Assembly: GCA_003819755.1 (NCBI GenBank)
Contig: RPQK01000014.1
Location: 1 to 25,965, forward strand
Reading direction: 5' to 3'
Length of the DNA: 25,965 bases
DNA from: Acidobacteriota bacterium
Lineage (GTDB): Bacteria > Acidobacteriota > UBA6911 > RPQK01
Shown: positions 7,457 to 15,300 of the stretch, one piece after another
Position numbering within the stretch: the first letter of the stretch is position 1
Layout: each line of letters starts with the position of its first letter
The notes under the pieces: generated by a model
Told to the model about the DNA's origin: nothing
Seen by the model: the letters and a program-made list of their open reading frames with translations, nothing else
Databases searched by the model: none
Position numbers and translations under genes: made by a program

Positions 7457-7762
7457 TCAGAGTGCGACCTGGATCTCGCCGTTCTGGATTCGTACCTCAA
7501 ACGTCTGGACGGCGAGCTCCGGATCGAAGGTGTAGGCGCCTGTCTTAATGTCAAAGCTCCAGGCGTGCCAGGGGCAGGTTACCTCCGAGCCAGAGATGAA
7601 GCCCTCGCCGAGCGGTCCTCCCCGGTGCGGGCATATGTTGTCGAGTGCGTGAAAATCCCCCCTGAGGTTGAACACCGCGATCTCTCTCCCGGCGACCTGA
7701 TAAACGCGCGCCTGCCCCTCGGGAACCTCTTCGACCCGGGCGACGGTGAAGAACTCGGGCAT
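7457..7762 (-). CDS. Rieske 2Fe-2S ferredoxin (NirD/dioxygenase ferredoxin-like)
   Basis: This small soluble Rieske protein of 101 residues probably shuttles one electron to a partner oxygenase or reductase. The 2Fe-2S ligands are clear: C44 and H46 (CPHRGG) and C63 and H66 (CPWHAW). The size and lack of a membrane anchor match dioxygenase-type ferredoxins and NirD rather than the bc1 Rieske protein. The start is the ATG at 7762 with GAGG upstream; the frame stays open further upstream, but that sequence is not Rieske-like. It is convergent with the carboxymuconolactone decarboxylase-like gene with no intervening base. The partner enzyme is not visible. Confidence 0.92.
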   Translation of the reverse strand: MPEFFTVARVEEVPEGQARVYQVAGREIAVFNLRGDFHALDNICPHRGGPLGEGFISGSEVTCPWHAWSFDIKTGAYTFDPELAVQTFEVRIQNGEIQVAL

Positions 7763-7916
7763 GACCTCATTATCCCGCTTTTCCACCGACTCCCGCTCAA
7801 GCGGCGGTTGAGTGACTCGCCGTCTTGTGGCGAGTTGTATCGAAACCCGCGCCCGTTTTATTCCGCGTAATCCCACAGAATTGAAACCTTTGCCCCGCTT
7901 TTCCGTCAGACAGGAT

Positions 7917-8261
7917 ATGAACCGAAAGCGCATCTTGGTCGTTTTGGCGGCGTTACCTCTGCTCCTCTTGACCGCTTGCGATCTGGATACCGTGGCGGAA
8001 GTCAAAGGTGATCCCTACAAGTTCACGAAGGACACTGCGCACCTGGGTGGCATCGTCACCAAGTCATACGGTGTGATGGGCTACGGGATTTACGAGATCG
8101 AAGACAAGACCGGCAAAATCTTTGTGGTCGCCGAGGGGCGCGGAGTGCCGGCCCGCGGCACGAAAGTCGAAGTGCGGGGCAAGGCGAAAAATGCGTTCAC
8201 TTTTGCCGGCTTCGATTACGGGACAGTTCTGCTGGAATCGGACAGGAAGATTCACGATTAG
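7917..8261 (+). CDS. Putative lipoprotein with OB-fold-like domain
   Basis: A 114-residue exported protein. The N-terminus is MNRKR followed by a hydrophobic stretch and the lipobox LTAC, predicting lipidation at C21. The mature part has the alternating pattern of a small beta barrel (YKFTKDTAHLGGIVTKSY..., then YEIEDKTGKIFVV, then GTKVEVRGKA), resembling the OB-fold periplasmic proteins that bind small ligands or nucleic acids. The OB assignment rests on pattern only. The start is the ATG at 7917; earlier in-frame starts would put charged residues before the signal. It diverges from the Rieske gene. The function is unknown. Confidence 0.75.
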   Translation: MNRKRILVVLAALPLLLLTACDLDTVAEVKGDPYKFTKDTAHLGGIVTKSYGVMGYGIYEIEDKTGKIFVVAEGRGVPARGTKVEVRGKAKNAFTFAGFDYGTVLLESDRKIHD

Positions 8262-8273
8262 CAGTGGCTCTGC

Positions 8274-8279
8274 TATAGT
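8274..8279 (+). promoter_or_regulatory. Probable extended -10 (TGC TATAGT) for the small gene at 8289
   Basis: TGCTATAGT (8271-8279) is a TGn extended -10 element. A start site 7 nt downstream would fall at about 8286, three bases before the ATG at 8289, so the transcript would be leaderless or nearly so. No Shine-Dalgarno sequence is present before the ATG, which is consistent. Confidence 0.45.
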
Positions 8280-8288
8280 CAAGTGACA

Positions 8289-8495
8289 ATGGAATGGGAA
8301 TTTAAGGGTATTCGATTCGACATCGAGACCGAAGCCCTGGGGCCGTTCGTACTGGCTTCCGCCCGCGCGCCGCAGATCGGGCCGTTTGTCAGAGTGAAGC
8401 CCTTTTCGTCCCTGGGAAGGTCCGAGGAAGAAGCACTCGATCTCCTGAAGCGCCAGGTGGAATTCGAGTTCCGCAAGCTGCCCACGGCGTCGTAA
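8289..8495 (+). CDS. Small protein of unknown function
   Basis: A 68-residue protein from the ATG at 8289; an in-frame GTG two codons earlier is an alternative start. It is acidic to neutral with no signal peptide or membrane segment. The sequence begins MEWEFKGIRFDIE and has an amphipathic C-terminal helix (SEEEALDLLKRQVEFEFRK). No family is recognised. It starts 27 bp after the lipoprotein stop on the same strand, but its own -10 element sits in that gap. It ends just before a long hairpin repeat. Codon use looks coding and it has no competing longer frame. Confidence 0.6.
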   Translation: MEWEFKGIRFDIETEALGPFVLASARAPQIGPFVRVKPFSSLGRSEEEALDLLKRQVEFEFRKLPTAS

Positions 8496-8508
8496 GGAAC
8501 CCCCAAGG

Positions 8509-8602
8509 AAAGGACCCCAAGGACCTCAAAGACCTCAAGGACGAAAAGAAGTTGTCCTTCTCCTTTTGGTCCTTGAGGTCCTTGAGGTCTTTGAGGTCCT
8601 TT
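8509..8602. repeat. Inverted repeat of 9-nt AAGGACCTC units, copy 1
   Basis: The left arm (about 8509-8550) consists of AAGGACCTC-type units every 9 nt, and the right arm (about 8555-8602) is the inverted series ending GAGGTCCTTT. The hairpin is about 45 bp per arm with mismatches. It lies 13 bp after the small gene's stop and ends 4 bp before the stop of the convergent VWFA gene. A 26-bp stretch of its right arm recurs exactly in the hairpin at 10203-10355. Confidence 0.85.
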
Positions 8603-8606
8603 AACG

Positions 8607-9548
8607 CTACTCCGATTTCCCCTTGGTGTCCTCGGCCGGCGGGTAGTATCCCTTCTTGTACCGCGATGACAGGCCCTTATCGTCCTTCAACTTGACCTTA
8701 ATCTTGCGAAATACGCCGTCCTTTTTCTTATTGGTCGGGATGTAGGTCAAGCTGTACTGGCTGCGAAGTTCATCGTTGATGACTGAAAAGGCGTCTTCGA
8801 ACTGCTGCTCGGAATAGGGGAAGAAGACGGTTCCGCCCGTCTGCTCCGTAACCGCCTTCAGAACCTTGTCGCCGTCTTCATTGCGCCCTGCGCCGAACTT
8901 GCTTGTTCCGACCGCATAAACGGTTGCCTCCGCCCGCTGAACCATTTCGACCGCCTCTTCCAGCGGCCGCTTGCTGTGGAGATCATCCCCGTCTGACACG
9001 ATAACGATAACCCGGCGCGGACTGGCCCCGCCCATCTTCTCATTCGCCACCCGGTACAGAGCATCGAAAAGCGCTGTGCCGCCTCCCGCCCGCAGCCCTT
9101 TCAGTTCATTGGCGAGATCCGAGGGCCGGTTCGTGAAATCGCGAAGAAGCGTCGCCCCGGTGTCGAATTCGACGAGCATTGCCTGGTCTTCCGGCCGCAT
9201 GACCTGGTGGAGGAAGCTCGAGACGGCGCGCTTCTCGAACTCCAGCTTCAGCCTGACGCTGCCGCTGGTGTCAATCATCATAGCCACACTCAGGGGCAGG
9301 GAAGTCTCCCTTACGAAAGTTGTGATGGTTTGGGGTACGTTGTCTTCCTCGAGTGAAAACCTGTCGGGCTGAAGGTCGGTGACGAAGCGGCCATGCTTAT
9401 CCACGACCGTAACCAGAACGTTGACCTCCAGAACTTCGACTCGAATCTGGCTCGACTGGCTCTGAGTGGTTGGCCGGTTCGGCGGCTGAAAAGAAGCAAA
9501 AAGCAGGATGGCTGCAAAGCCCAACGGTACGGCTAAGACTCTCCGCAT
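8607..9548 (-). CDS. Secreted VWFA-domain protein (acidobacterial VWFA-related type)
   Basis: A 313-residue exported protein with a von Willebrand factor A domain, a fold for metal-dependent protein-protein binding. The N-terminus has a signal-like segment (MRRVLAVPLGFAAILLFASF). A beta-rich section with the pattern VLVTVVDKHGRFVTDLQPD precedes the VWA domain, as in the VWFA-related proteins abundant in Acidobacteria. The MIDAS residues are D93, S95 and S97 (DTSGS), T158 (GGGT) and D186 (SDGDD), all intact. The start is the ATG at 9548; the frame opens further upstream but the hydrophobic signal starts here. A TAGAGT with TGT before it lies 7 nt upstream of the ATG. It is divergent from the unknown gene at 9595. 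Partner and role are unknown. Confidence 0.85.
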   Translation of the reverse strand: MRRVLAVPLGFAAILLFASFQPPNRPTTQSQSSQIRVEVLEVNVLVTVVDKHGRFVTDLQPDRFSLEEDNVPQTITTFVRETSLPLSVAMMIDTSGSVRLKLEFEKRAVSSFLHQVMRPEDQAMLVEFDTGATLLRDFTNRPSDLANELKGLRAGGGTALFDALYRVANEKMGGASPRRVIVIVSDGDDLHSKRPLEEAVEMVQRAEATVYAVGTSKFGAGRNEDGDKVLKAVTEQTGGTVFFPYSEQQFEDAFSVINDELRSQYSLTYIPTNKKKDGVFRKIKVKLKDDKGLSSRYKKGYYPPAEDTKGKSE

Positions 9549-9555
9549 CGGCTGT

Positions 9556-9564
9556 ACTCTAACA
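9556..9564 (-). promoter_or_regulatory. Candidate extended -10 for the VWFA gene
   Basis: The minus strand reads TGTTAGAGT, followed by 7 nt and the ATG at 9548. A TTGCTC lies 18 nt upstream as a weak -35. The predicted start site would coincide with the start codon, giving a leaderless message. The assignment is by pattern only. Confidence 0.4.
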
Positions 9565-9594
9565 TTGTTTACTTTTCTTGAGCAATTACGCACA

Positions 9595-10203
9595 ATGATT
9601 TACGACCACCGGACAACCCCTATGTTGAGTCGCGAAGAGAAGTTGAGCCGGCTTGATAGCGTCATGCGCCGGATCATTACCGAATGGCATGATCGGGTGA
9701 AGGCCGATTACGTGACGGAAGAAGACCGCGAACTGTTGGGGCTCGAACCGGAGATCAAACGCTTCCACTCGACCGGAAATCATCTCATCAAGTTTTCCCG
9801 GGAAAAGACCCTGCAGGTGACCTACGGTTTACGCGTCATCACCAGGGGCGACTTGATCGCGATCGAGTCGAGCGTCAACAACAAGTCCTCGAAATTCGAC
9901 TACGACAGCTTCGCCAGCCGCTTAAAGCTCCACTACTGGCGGAATTGCTACGAAAAGCCATGGACCGATAAGGCTTTTGGACGCTACGCTTACGCCGACC
10001 TTCTGCACTTCGATCCCCGGATGGGCCACTCCGTCTCGCTCGACATCCGTGCCGACAAGGCCGATGTCATAAGGCTCCTGTTTCAGATCAACCCGCGGCA
10101 CGAGGACGAGCTGATCTCGCGAACCGAGCTTCTGCAGGATCTCATCGAGAACTACTGCCTCGCCCCGCTGAAGCGGATCTACGCCGAGACTTTCAGGGGA
10201 TAG
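9595..10203 (+). CDS. Protein of unknown function (202 aa), divergent partner of the VWFA gene
   Basis: A predicted soluble protein with no signal peptide. The N-terminus (after the alternative ATG at 9622, MLSREEKLSRLDSVM) is helical and charged. The centre has an aromatic-rich segment (KLHYWRNCYEKPWTDKAFGRYAY) and the C-terminal third looks helical (RTELLQDLIENYCLAPLKRIYAE). No family is recognised. Two starts are possible, 9595 and 9622, and neither has a good ribosome-binding site. It shares its 46-bp upstream gap with the VWFA gene. The stop codon is the first base pair of the long hairpin at 10203-10355. Confidence 0.75.
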   Translation: MIYDHRTTPMLSREEKLSRLDSVMRRIITEWHDRVKADYVTEEDRELLGLEPEIKRFHSTGNHLIKFSREKTLQVTYGLRVITRGDLIAIESSVNNKSSKFDYDSFASRLKLHYWRNCYEKPWTDKAFGRYAYADLLHFDPRMGHSVSLDIRADKADVIRLLFQINPRHEDELISRTELLQDLIENYCLAPLKRIYAETFRG

Positions 10204-10355
10204 AACTGACCCCTGCCCAACTGAGCGCCGGAGGAAACGACCTCAAGGACCTCAAGGACCTCAAGGACTAAGATATGAGATTCTTATCTTGTCCTTGGGG
10301 TCCTTGAGGTCTTTGAGGTCCTTTCCTCCGGCGCTCAGTTGGGCAGGGTCAGTTC
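10203..10355. repeat. 153-bp nested inverted repeat: 35-bp unique outer arms around AAGGACCTC hairpin, copy 2
   Basis: The outer arms 10203-10237 and 10322-10355 are reverse complements except for one bulged C; they include GCCCAACTGAGCGCCGGAGG. Inside them are AAGGACCTC units every 9 nt (10239-10269) paired with the inverted series (10291-10321), then a short AAGATA/TATCTT stem at the tip. The element begins at the last base of a stop codon and ends 21 bp before the next convergent stop (10376). The inner part shares a 26-bp identical stretch with the element at 8509-8602. Confidence 0.9.
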
Positions 10356-10375
10356 GGTCTTCTGTGCTCCCCCTC

Positions 10376-11254
10376 TCACGCCTGCGACACGACCGGAATC
10401 CTCTTGATCACATCGTCCACCTGCTTCGACGACATGAAGCCGATGGTGAACGCATCCAGGCACTCGAGCTGAGCGGCGTGCCGCAGGGCCTTATCGGGTG
10501 TCTCACTCAACTCGCCCTGGCCGAAGATCTTCATCCCGATCACGCCTTTTCCTGCGGCTTTCATCTTTTCCAGAACTCCGATAACCACCTGCGGGCGTTC
10601 GTCCATTGCGATGCCGGCCGGATTGATCCGAGCGAGATCGACATCGACCCAGGGAGAATCGGCGGCTGCCCGGAGTGCATGGATACTGTGGCAGGAGACG
10701 CCGTGTGCCTTGATGATCCCCTTCTGCTTGGCTTCCGACAGCGCGTCCATGGCCGATTTCAGGTTCTCGGTCCACTTGCCGTCCTCTACCGCGTGGAGCA
10801 GAACGATGTCGATATAGTCGCTCTGCAATTCCTTCCTGAACCGCTCCAAATCCTGGCGGACTCCCTGGCCCGATTCCGACGTGGTCTTGGTTAAAACCAC
10901 GACTTTCGAGCGGTCGACCTCCTTGAGCCCTTTGGCAATATACGGGTGAGAGCCGTACTGGTCCGCCGCCTCCCAGAAGTTGAGGCCCTGGTCAAAGCCG
11001 TAGCGCCAGAGCCTGGTCAGCTGGTCCGGTCCCATCCGGGTCTGGTCGGATTCGTGTCCCCACCCCCGGGTCCCGCTTCCCATGGCCAGCCTGGACACCT
11101 GTATGCCGGTGCGCCCGAGCGTCACTCGATCGACGGCCGACTTCTTTTTCGCGACGAAGGATTGGCCGGCGGCGCTCGACTCACCCATCGAAAGGACAGC
11201 GCCCGCTCCGGCCACGGCTGCTGCCTGTAGAAAATGTCTACGACCTACTTTCAC
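10376..11254 (-). CDS. Tat-exported aldo/keto reductase family protein
   Basis: A 292-residue NAD(P)H-dependent oxidoreductase of the aldo/keto reductase superfamily (TIM barrel), carrying a twin-arginine signal (RRHFLQ at 5-10, then an Ala/Gly-rich hydrophobic stretch), so it probably acts folded in the periplasm. The catalytic tetrad can be placed as Y100, K123 and H154, but the usual Asp of the DTAxxYG motif is Glu here (WEAADQYG, E95). The start is a GTG at 11254 with AGGAGG 10 nt upstream. It is shorter than typical enzymes (about 310-330), with the Tat signal taking about 35 residues. Several exported AKRs of this kind occur in Acidobacteria. The substrate is unknown. It converges on the 10203-10355 hairpin. 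Confidence 0.9.
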   Translation of the reverse strand: MKVGRRHFLQAAAVAGAGAVLSMGESSAAGQSFVAKKKSAVDRVTLGRTGIQVSRLAMGSGTRGWGHESDQTRMGPDQLTRLWRYGFDQGLNFWEAADQYGSHPYIAKGLKEVDRSKVVVLTKTTSESGQGVRQDLERFRKELQSDYIDIVLLHAVEDGKWTENLKSAMDALSEAKQKGIIKAHGVSCHSIHALRAAADSPWVDVDLARINPAGIAMDERPQVVIGVLEKMKAAGKGVIGMKIFGQGELSETPDKALRHAAQLECLDAFTIGFMSSKQVDDVIKRIPVVSQA

Positions 11255-11308
11255 GATGGTCTATCCTCCTTTCATCGATTATAGAGGAATGGCACGGTCG
11301 TCCGAAGC

Positions 11309-11346
11309 TTGACAACCCCTTCGATTGCTTGCATATTGTGCATATG
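11309..11346 (+). promoter_or_regulatory. vapBC promoter with overlapping palindromic operator
   Basis: TTGACA (11309-11314), a 17-bp spacer and CATATT (11332-11337) make a sigma-70-like promoter with a consensus -35. CATAT (11332-11336) and ATATG (11342-11346) form an inverted repeat with a 5-bp centre covering the -10 and the vapB start codon. Such a site suits autorepression by the VapB or VapBC complex. The ATG at 11344 is about 7 nt after the -10, implying a leaderless transcript, and no Shine-Dalgarno sequence is present. Confidence 0.6.
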
Positions 11347-11565
11347 AAACGCACAAATCTTGTGCTTGATGAGCAGCTCCTGGAGGAAGCGACGCGGTTA
11401 AGCGGAGAGCGCACGTATTCGGCCGCCGTCTCACGCGCCCTTCGGGATTTCGTTCGCCGGGCGAAAGCTGGTCGTATCCTGGAGCTTGCCGGAAGCGGCC
11501 TTTGGGTAGGGGATCTGGGCGAGATGCGGGAAGATTCGCCCTTGCGGCGTCGCTCTCGGAAATAA
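11344..11565 (+). CDS. vapB: VapB-type antitoxin
   Basis: A 73-residue antitoxin of the type II VapB kind. The N-terminal half (MKRTNLVLDEQLLEEATRL, then TYSAAVSRALRDFVRR) is a ribbon-helix-helix-like DNA-binding segment. The C-terminal tail is where the toxin would be wrapped, and it contains LWVGDLGEMRED. It is followed 4 bp later by the PIN-domain gene, the classic antitoxin-toxin order. The start is the ATG at 11344; an earlier TTG is less likely. It would neutralise VapC and repress its own promoter, which carries a palindrome. The family label is by pattern and context. Confidence 0.88.
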   Translation: MKRTNLVLDEQLLEEATRLSGERTYSAAVSRALRDFVRRAKAGRILELAGSGLWVGDLGEMREDSPLRRRSRK

Positions 11566-11569
11566 CGCC

Positions 11570-11965
11570 ATGTACCTGGTTGACACATCCGTCTGGGTCG
11601 AGGTTTTCAGCCGCGGTACGGCTTTGAAGCTCGACTCGATCCTGGATCTCGAAGAAGTCGTTGCCTGTCCTCCTGTTATCCAGGAAGTGCTTCAAGGATT
11701 CCGGGACGAAAGCGCTTTCCGTATCGCTCTTGATTCGCTGACCTCCTTTCCCGTAGTCGAAGCGCCTATGCCCCTTGATACCTATCTTGAGGCTGCTGAC
11801 TTGTACCGGGCGGCCCGCCGGGCGGGGCTGACAGTCCGATCCAGCGTTGATTGCCTGATTGCCGCCTGCGCCCTGCGTCATGGTCTGACTGTCCTCCACA
11901 AAGACCGTGATTATGACGTGCTGGTCCGGGTCTCTGCGCTGAAAGCACGGAACGCAGGCTCCTGA
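11570..11965 (+). CDS. vapC: VapC-type PIN-domain ribonuclease toxin
   Basis: A 131-residue PIN-domain endoribonuclease, the toxin of a VapBC system; family members cut tRNA or rRNA. The acidic active-site residues are all visible: D5 (YLVDTSVWVE), E39, D94 (SSVDCLIAACALRH) and D112 or D114 (HKDRDYD). It has normal length and an intact frame. It lies 4 bp after vapB, so the two are co-transcribed. Nothing in the window indicates what it targets. A gene-free stretch of 429 bp follows. Confidence 0.93.
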   Translation: MYLVDTSVWVEVFSRGTALKLDSILDLEEVVACPPVIQEVLQGFRDESAFRIALDSLTSFPVVEAPMPLDTYLEAADLYRAARRAGLTVRSSVDCLIAACALRHGLTVLHKDRDYDVLVRVSALKARNAGS

Positions 11966-12394
11966 ACGAAAAAGCGGGTCGGCAATGGTCCGACAAATCA
12001 CCCTCCAGCCCGCCTACAACCATTTGGATATAAATCCAACAAATTGGAGCGGCCTTCTCTTACAAACGTGATTTCCCCTTCCCTAAGTGTTGTATTCAAA
12101 AGAGAACCCGACTGATGCAAAAATCGGCAACCTTGTTGCTTACAAAACGCGTGAATAACCACGACCGATTGCCTGAGGAGGGGCGATTTGTTCGGGTGCC
12201 CTCAAGCTCTTCTGGGGAAAAGAAATATTGCTTGAGTTTGGCCCCCGGTTGTGGCATTAACGTACTGACTTTTTTCGGACACGTGCGGCTGCAGGGAGAA
12301 GTGACGCGATCTTAAGAGTTTGCGTTTTTCGGGGAACAGTAATTTTCTTCTCGTCCTGTCGGACCGCTCCACCAAAAAAAGGGAGGGTTCTTTT
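11966..12394 (+). other. Gene-free 429-bp leader before the TonB-dependent receptor gene
   Basis: No convincing reading frame is found. It holds a perfect palindrome TTGGAT-ATAA-ATCCAA at 12024-12039, which could be an operator, and a 7-bp stem CTCAAGC/GCTTGAG near 12203 and 12231. Weak -35/-10 pairs can be found (TTGAGT near 12233 with CATTAA 17 bp on) but none is convincing. A strong ribosome-binding site GGGAGG (12381-12386) ends the stretch. It may be a structured or regulated 5' leader; no known riboswitch pattern was recognised. Confidence 0.5.
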
Positions 12395-15300
12395 ATGGCT
12401 AGTTTTCGTAGGAAGGCCTGTATTAACGGCCTTTTAGGGGTACTGTTCTGTTTAGCATTAATCGCGCTTATCGCGCCTCCCGCCTACGCCCAGGAGACCA
12501 CCGGAACGATTGAAGGACGGGTTTCCGATGCGACTGGCGGGCGCGTCCCTGGAGCGACCGTGAAGGCGGAAAGTGCCGTCTTCACTCGTGAGGCGCTGAC
12601 GGACGACTTCGGGGCCTACCGGTTCTTGCAGGTTCCGCCCGGCAAGTACAAGGTGACCGCAAGCATGACCGGTTTCAACACCTCGCTTGTCGACGTAGAT
12701 GTGACGGTTGGTAAGATCGTCGCGGTCGACTTTTCACTGAAGGTCGGCGACATGTCCGAACAGGTCATCGTCAGCGCCGACAGCGTAGCCAAGATCGACC
12801 CGGCGCGCAGTTCGATCGAGACCAACATCACGAACAACGTGATTGACATTGCGCCGAAAGGGACTAATCTCACCAGTCTGCTGAAGCTCTCCCAGGCAAC
12901 CCGATACGAGAGCAACGCCGGCGGATACCAGGTGGACGGCGCGAGCGGTTCCGAGAACTCCTGGGTCATTGACGGCCTGGAAGTCAGCAACTTCCGTACG
13001 GGCGTCTTGAACCAGAACAACAACGTTCCGTTTGCCATGGTTGAAGAAGTGCTGGTCAAAACCAGCGGTTTCAACGCCGAGTTCGGCGGAGCGACCGGTG
13101 GCGTCGTGAACGTCATCACGAAGAGCGGGACGAACGATTTCCACGGCCAGGCCGGGTACGAAATCGAACCGAGCAGCCTCTTCGCCAGACCGCGTCCGTA
13201 CCTGTACCGCTTTAGAAGCGGCAGCGGCGCGAGTTTCACTCAGATCAACCAGTACGTCCATCTGCCCAAAGACGACTTCAAGGGTCATTTCCCGAGCTTT
13301 TCCATCGGCGGTCCTTTGGTCAAGGACCGGATGTGGTTTTTTACGAGCTATGCCCCGCAGATTGAGAACCGCACCCGGACCACGACCTACTACCCGATGA
13401 AGTCCGCCGACATCCTTGCTGCGAAGACGATCTTCACCGGGACGACGACCTCGCATACCTATACTCGTCAAACCCGGTCCGATTACTTCCAGGGACGCCT
13501 GGACACGTCACCGACCGACACCCTTCGTGTCACGGGAACCTACATTTGGAACCCGTATCAGGAAGACGGTGTTTTGCCGCAGGACTCTCTGAGCCTCGGA
13601 GGTGCGGTGCCGGTTGTTAACTTCGGAGGGGCTGTTGGGACGCTTACCGGTAACGATCTGACCTCGCGTCAGGGCGGCCGCAACAATTCGACCAACGTCT
13701 CCACGCAGGCAATCTGGACACCGACCAGTAACATCGCGGGCAGTTTCCGCTATGCGCGTGGCTACCTGAACGAGAAACTTTCCTCGTACTTCAAACCGGA
13801 GATTACCAGATTCCGTTGCATCAACAATGCCCCGCCGTCCGGCGCAGGCTGCAACCTGGGCATGGACACTCTGCCGACTGGAAACAACCAGATCTTTAGA
13901 GACATCTCGATCCGGAACAACTTCGAGGGCGATTTCTCTTACATCGTGAGCAATTTCGGTGGACGCCACGAAATAAAGACCGGGTATCAGCACGCCAAGG
14001 TGTCCAACGATGTCGCGAACGGGTATGTGCCCTTCGGTCGCGTCGATCTGTCTTACGGGTATACGATCAACGACCTGACCGGCAGGGACGACCCCGTGAG
14101 TCCAAACGCGATCGGCGCCGGCTTGCTGATTCGGTTTGGTACAGTAGGGGAGGCGAGTAACACTTCCCAGTCCCTTTATTTCCAGGATCGGTGGCAGCCG
14201 ATTCAGCGTCTGTCTCTCAACGCCGGCATCCGGATGGAAAAAGAGGATCTGCCGTCCTTTAACGGCTACGCTCCTCCGATCAATTTCGGCTGGTTCGATA
14301 AGGTGGTGCCCCGCCTCGGTTTTGCCTTCGATCTTACCAATGATGGCAAATCGAAGATCTTTGCCAGCTATGCCAGGTTCCAGGACCGTCTGAGATTCGA
14401 GCTTCCGCGCGGTTCCTTCGGTGGCGACTTCTACCGCGTGGATTACTTCGAGATCATGCCCGACCACGCCAACTACGACTACTACACGTTGGCCAAGATT
14501 CTGGGGAGTAACCCGGATGTGCTGGGCGGCAAGTGCCCGATCTCGGGCGGCAGCGGATTGTCGAAGTGCCAGTACGACTACCGTATTGCTTCTAATGACC
14601 CGAGCGCCGACATCTACACCGGGAAAGTGGACCCGAACATGAAGCCACTCACCCAGGAAGAATTTACGGCCGGGTACGAGCGCGAGCTCACTGGCAGCCA
14701 TCTGCTCGGTCTTCGTTACTCCTACAAGAACGTCCTGCACGCCATTGAGGACGCTGGTTTCCCGACCCCGGAAGGCAGTGAGGCTTACATCATCGGCAAC
14801 CCGGGCGAGGGTCTGCATGCCGAAACGGCCAAGATGTTCGGTTATGCGAAGACCACGAAGCCCGTCCGCCGCTACGACGCCGTGGAGGTCCGGTTGGATA
14901 AGCGGTTCACCGGCAAGTACAACTACAACCTGTCCTATACTTGGAGCCGGTTGTACGGTAACTACTCCGGTCTGGCCAGTTCCGACGAAGCGGGCCGCAC
15001 GTCTCCGGGCGTCAATCGCTTCTTCGACCTGCCGCACATCGGGTTCACCGCCGCGGGAGTGCCGGACAACGGTCCCCTCCCGACCGATCGTCCGCATTCA
15101 TTCAAGGCGATGGCCTCGTATGACTTCGATTGGTTCGGCCGGACCAAGGGCGGGTCGACCCTGTTCTCTATGTTCACAACCGCCCAGTCGGGCACCCCAA
15201 TCACGAGCTACTACACCCTGTATGCTGCTGCTGTTCTCTATGGCCGCGGCGACCGGGGCCGTACACCGATTTACACCAATACTGATTTCGCGGTATCCCA

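Noticed and set aside
11279..12001. 240-residue minus-strand open frame across vapBC
   Set aside because: It is antisense to a toxin-antitoxin pair with all PIN residues in place; no motif is seen.
12150..12320. Riboswitch (cyclic-di-GMP type) before the TonB-dependent receptor
   Set aside because: No match to the conserved core bases could be found by eye; only a short stem is present.
13508..15097. 529-residue open frame on the minus strand inside the TonB-dependent receptor gene
   Set aside because: It is a GC-driven antisense shadow with no domain signal; the plus-strand receptor has clear signal peptide, domain and barrel features.
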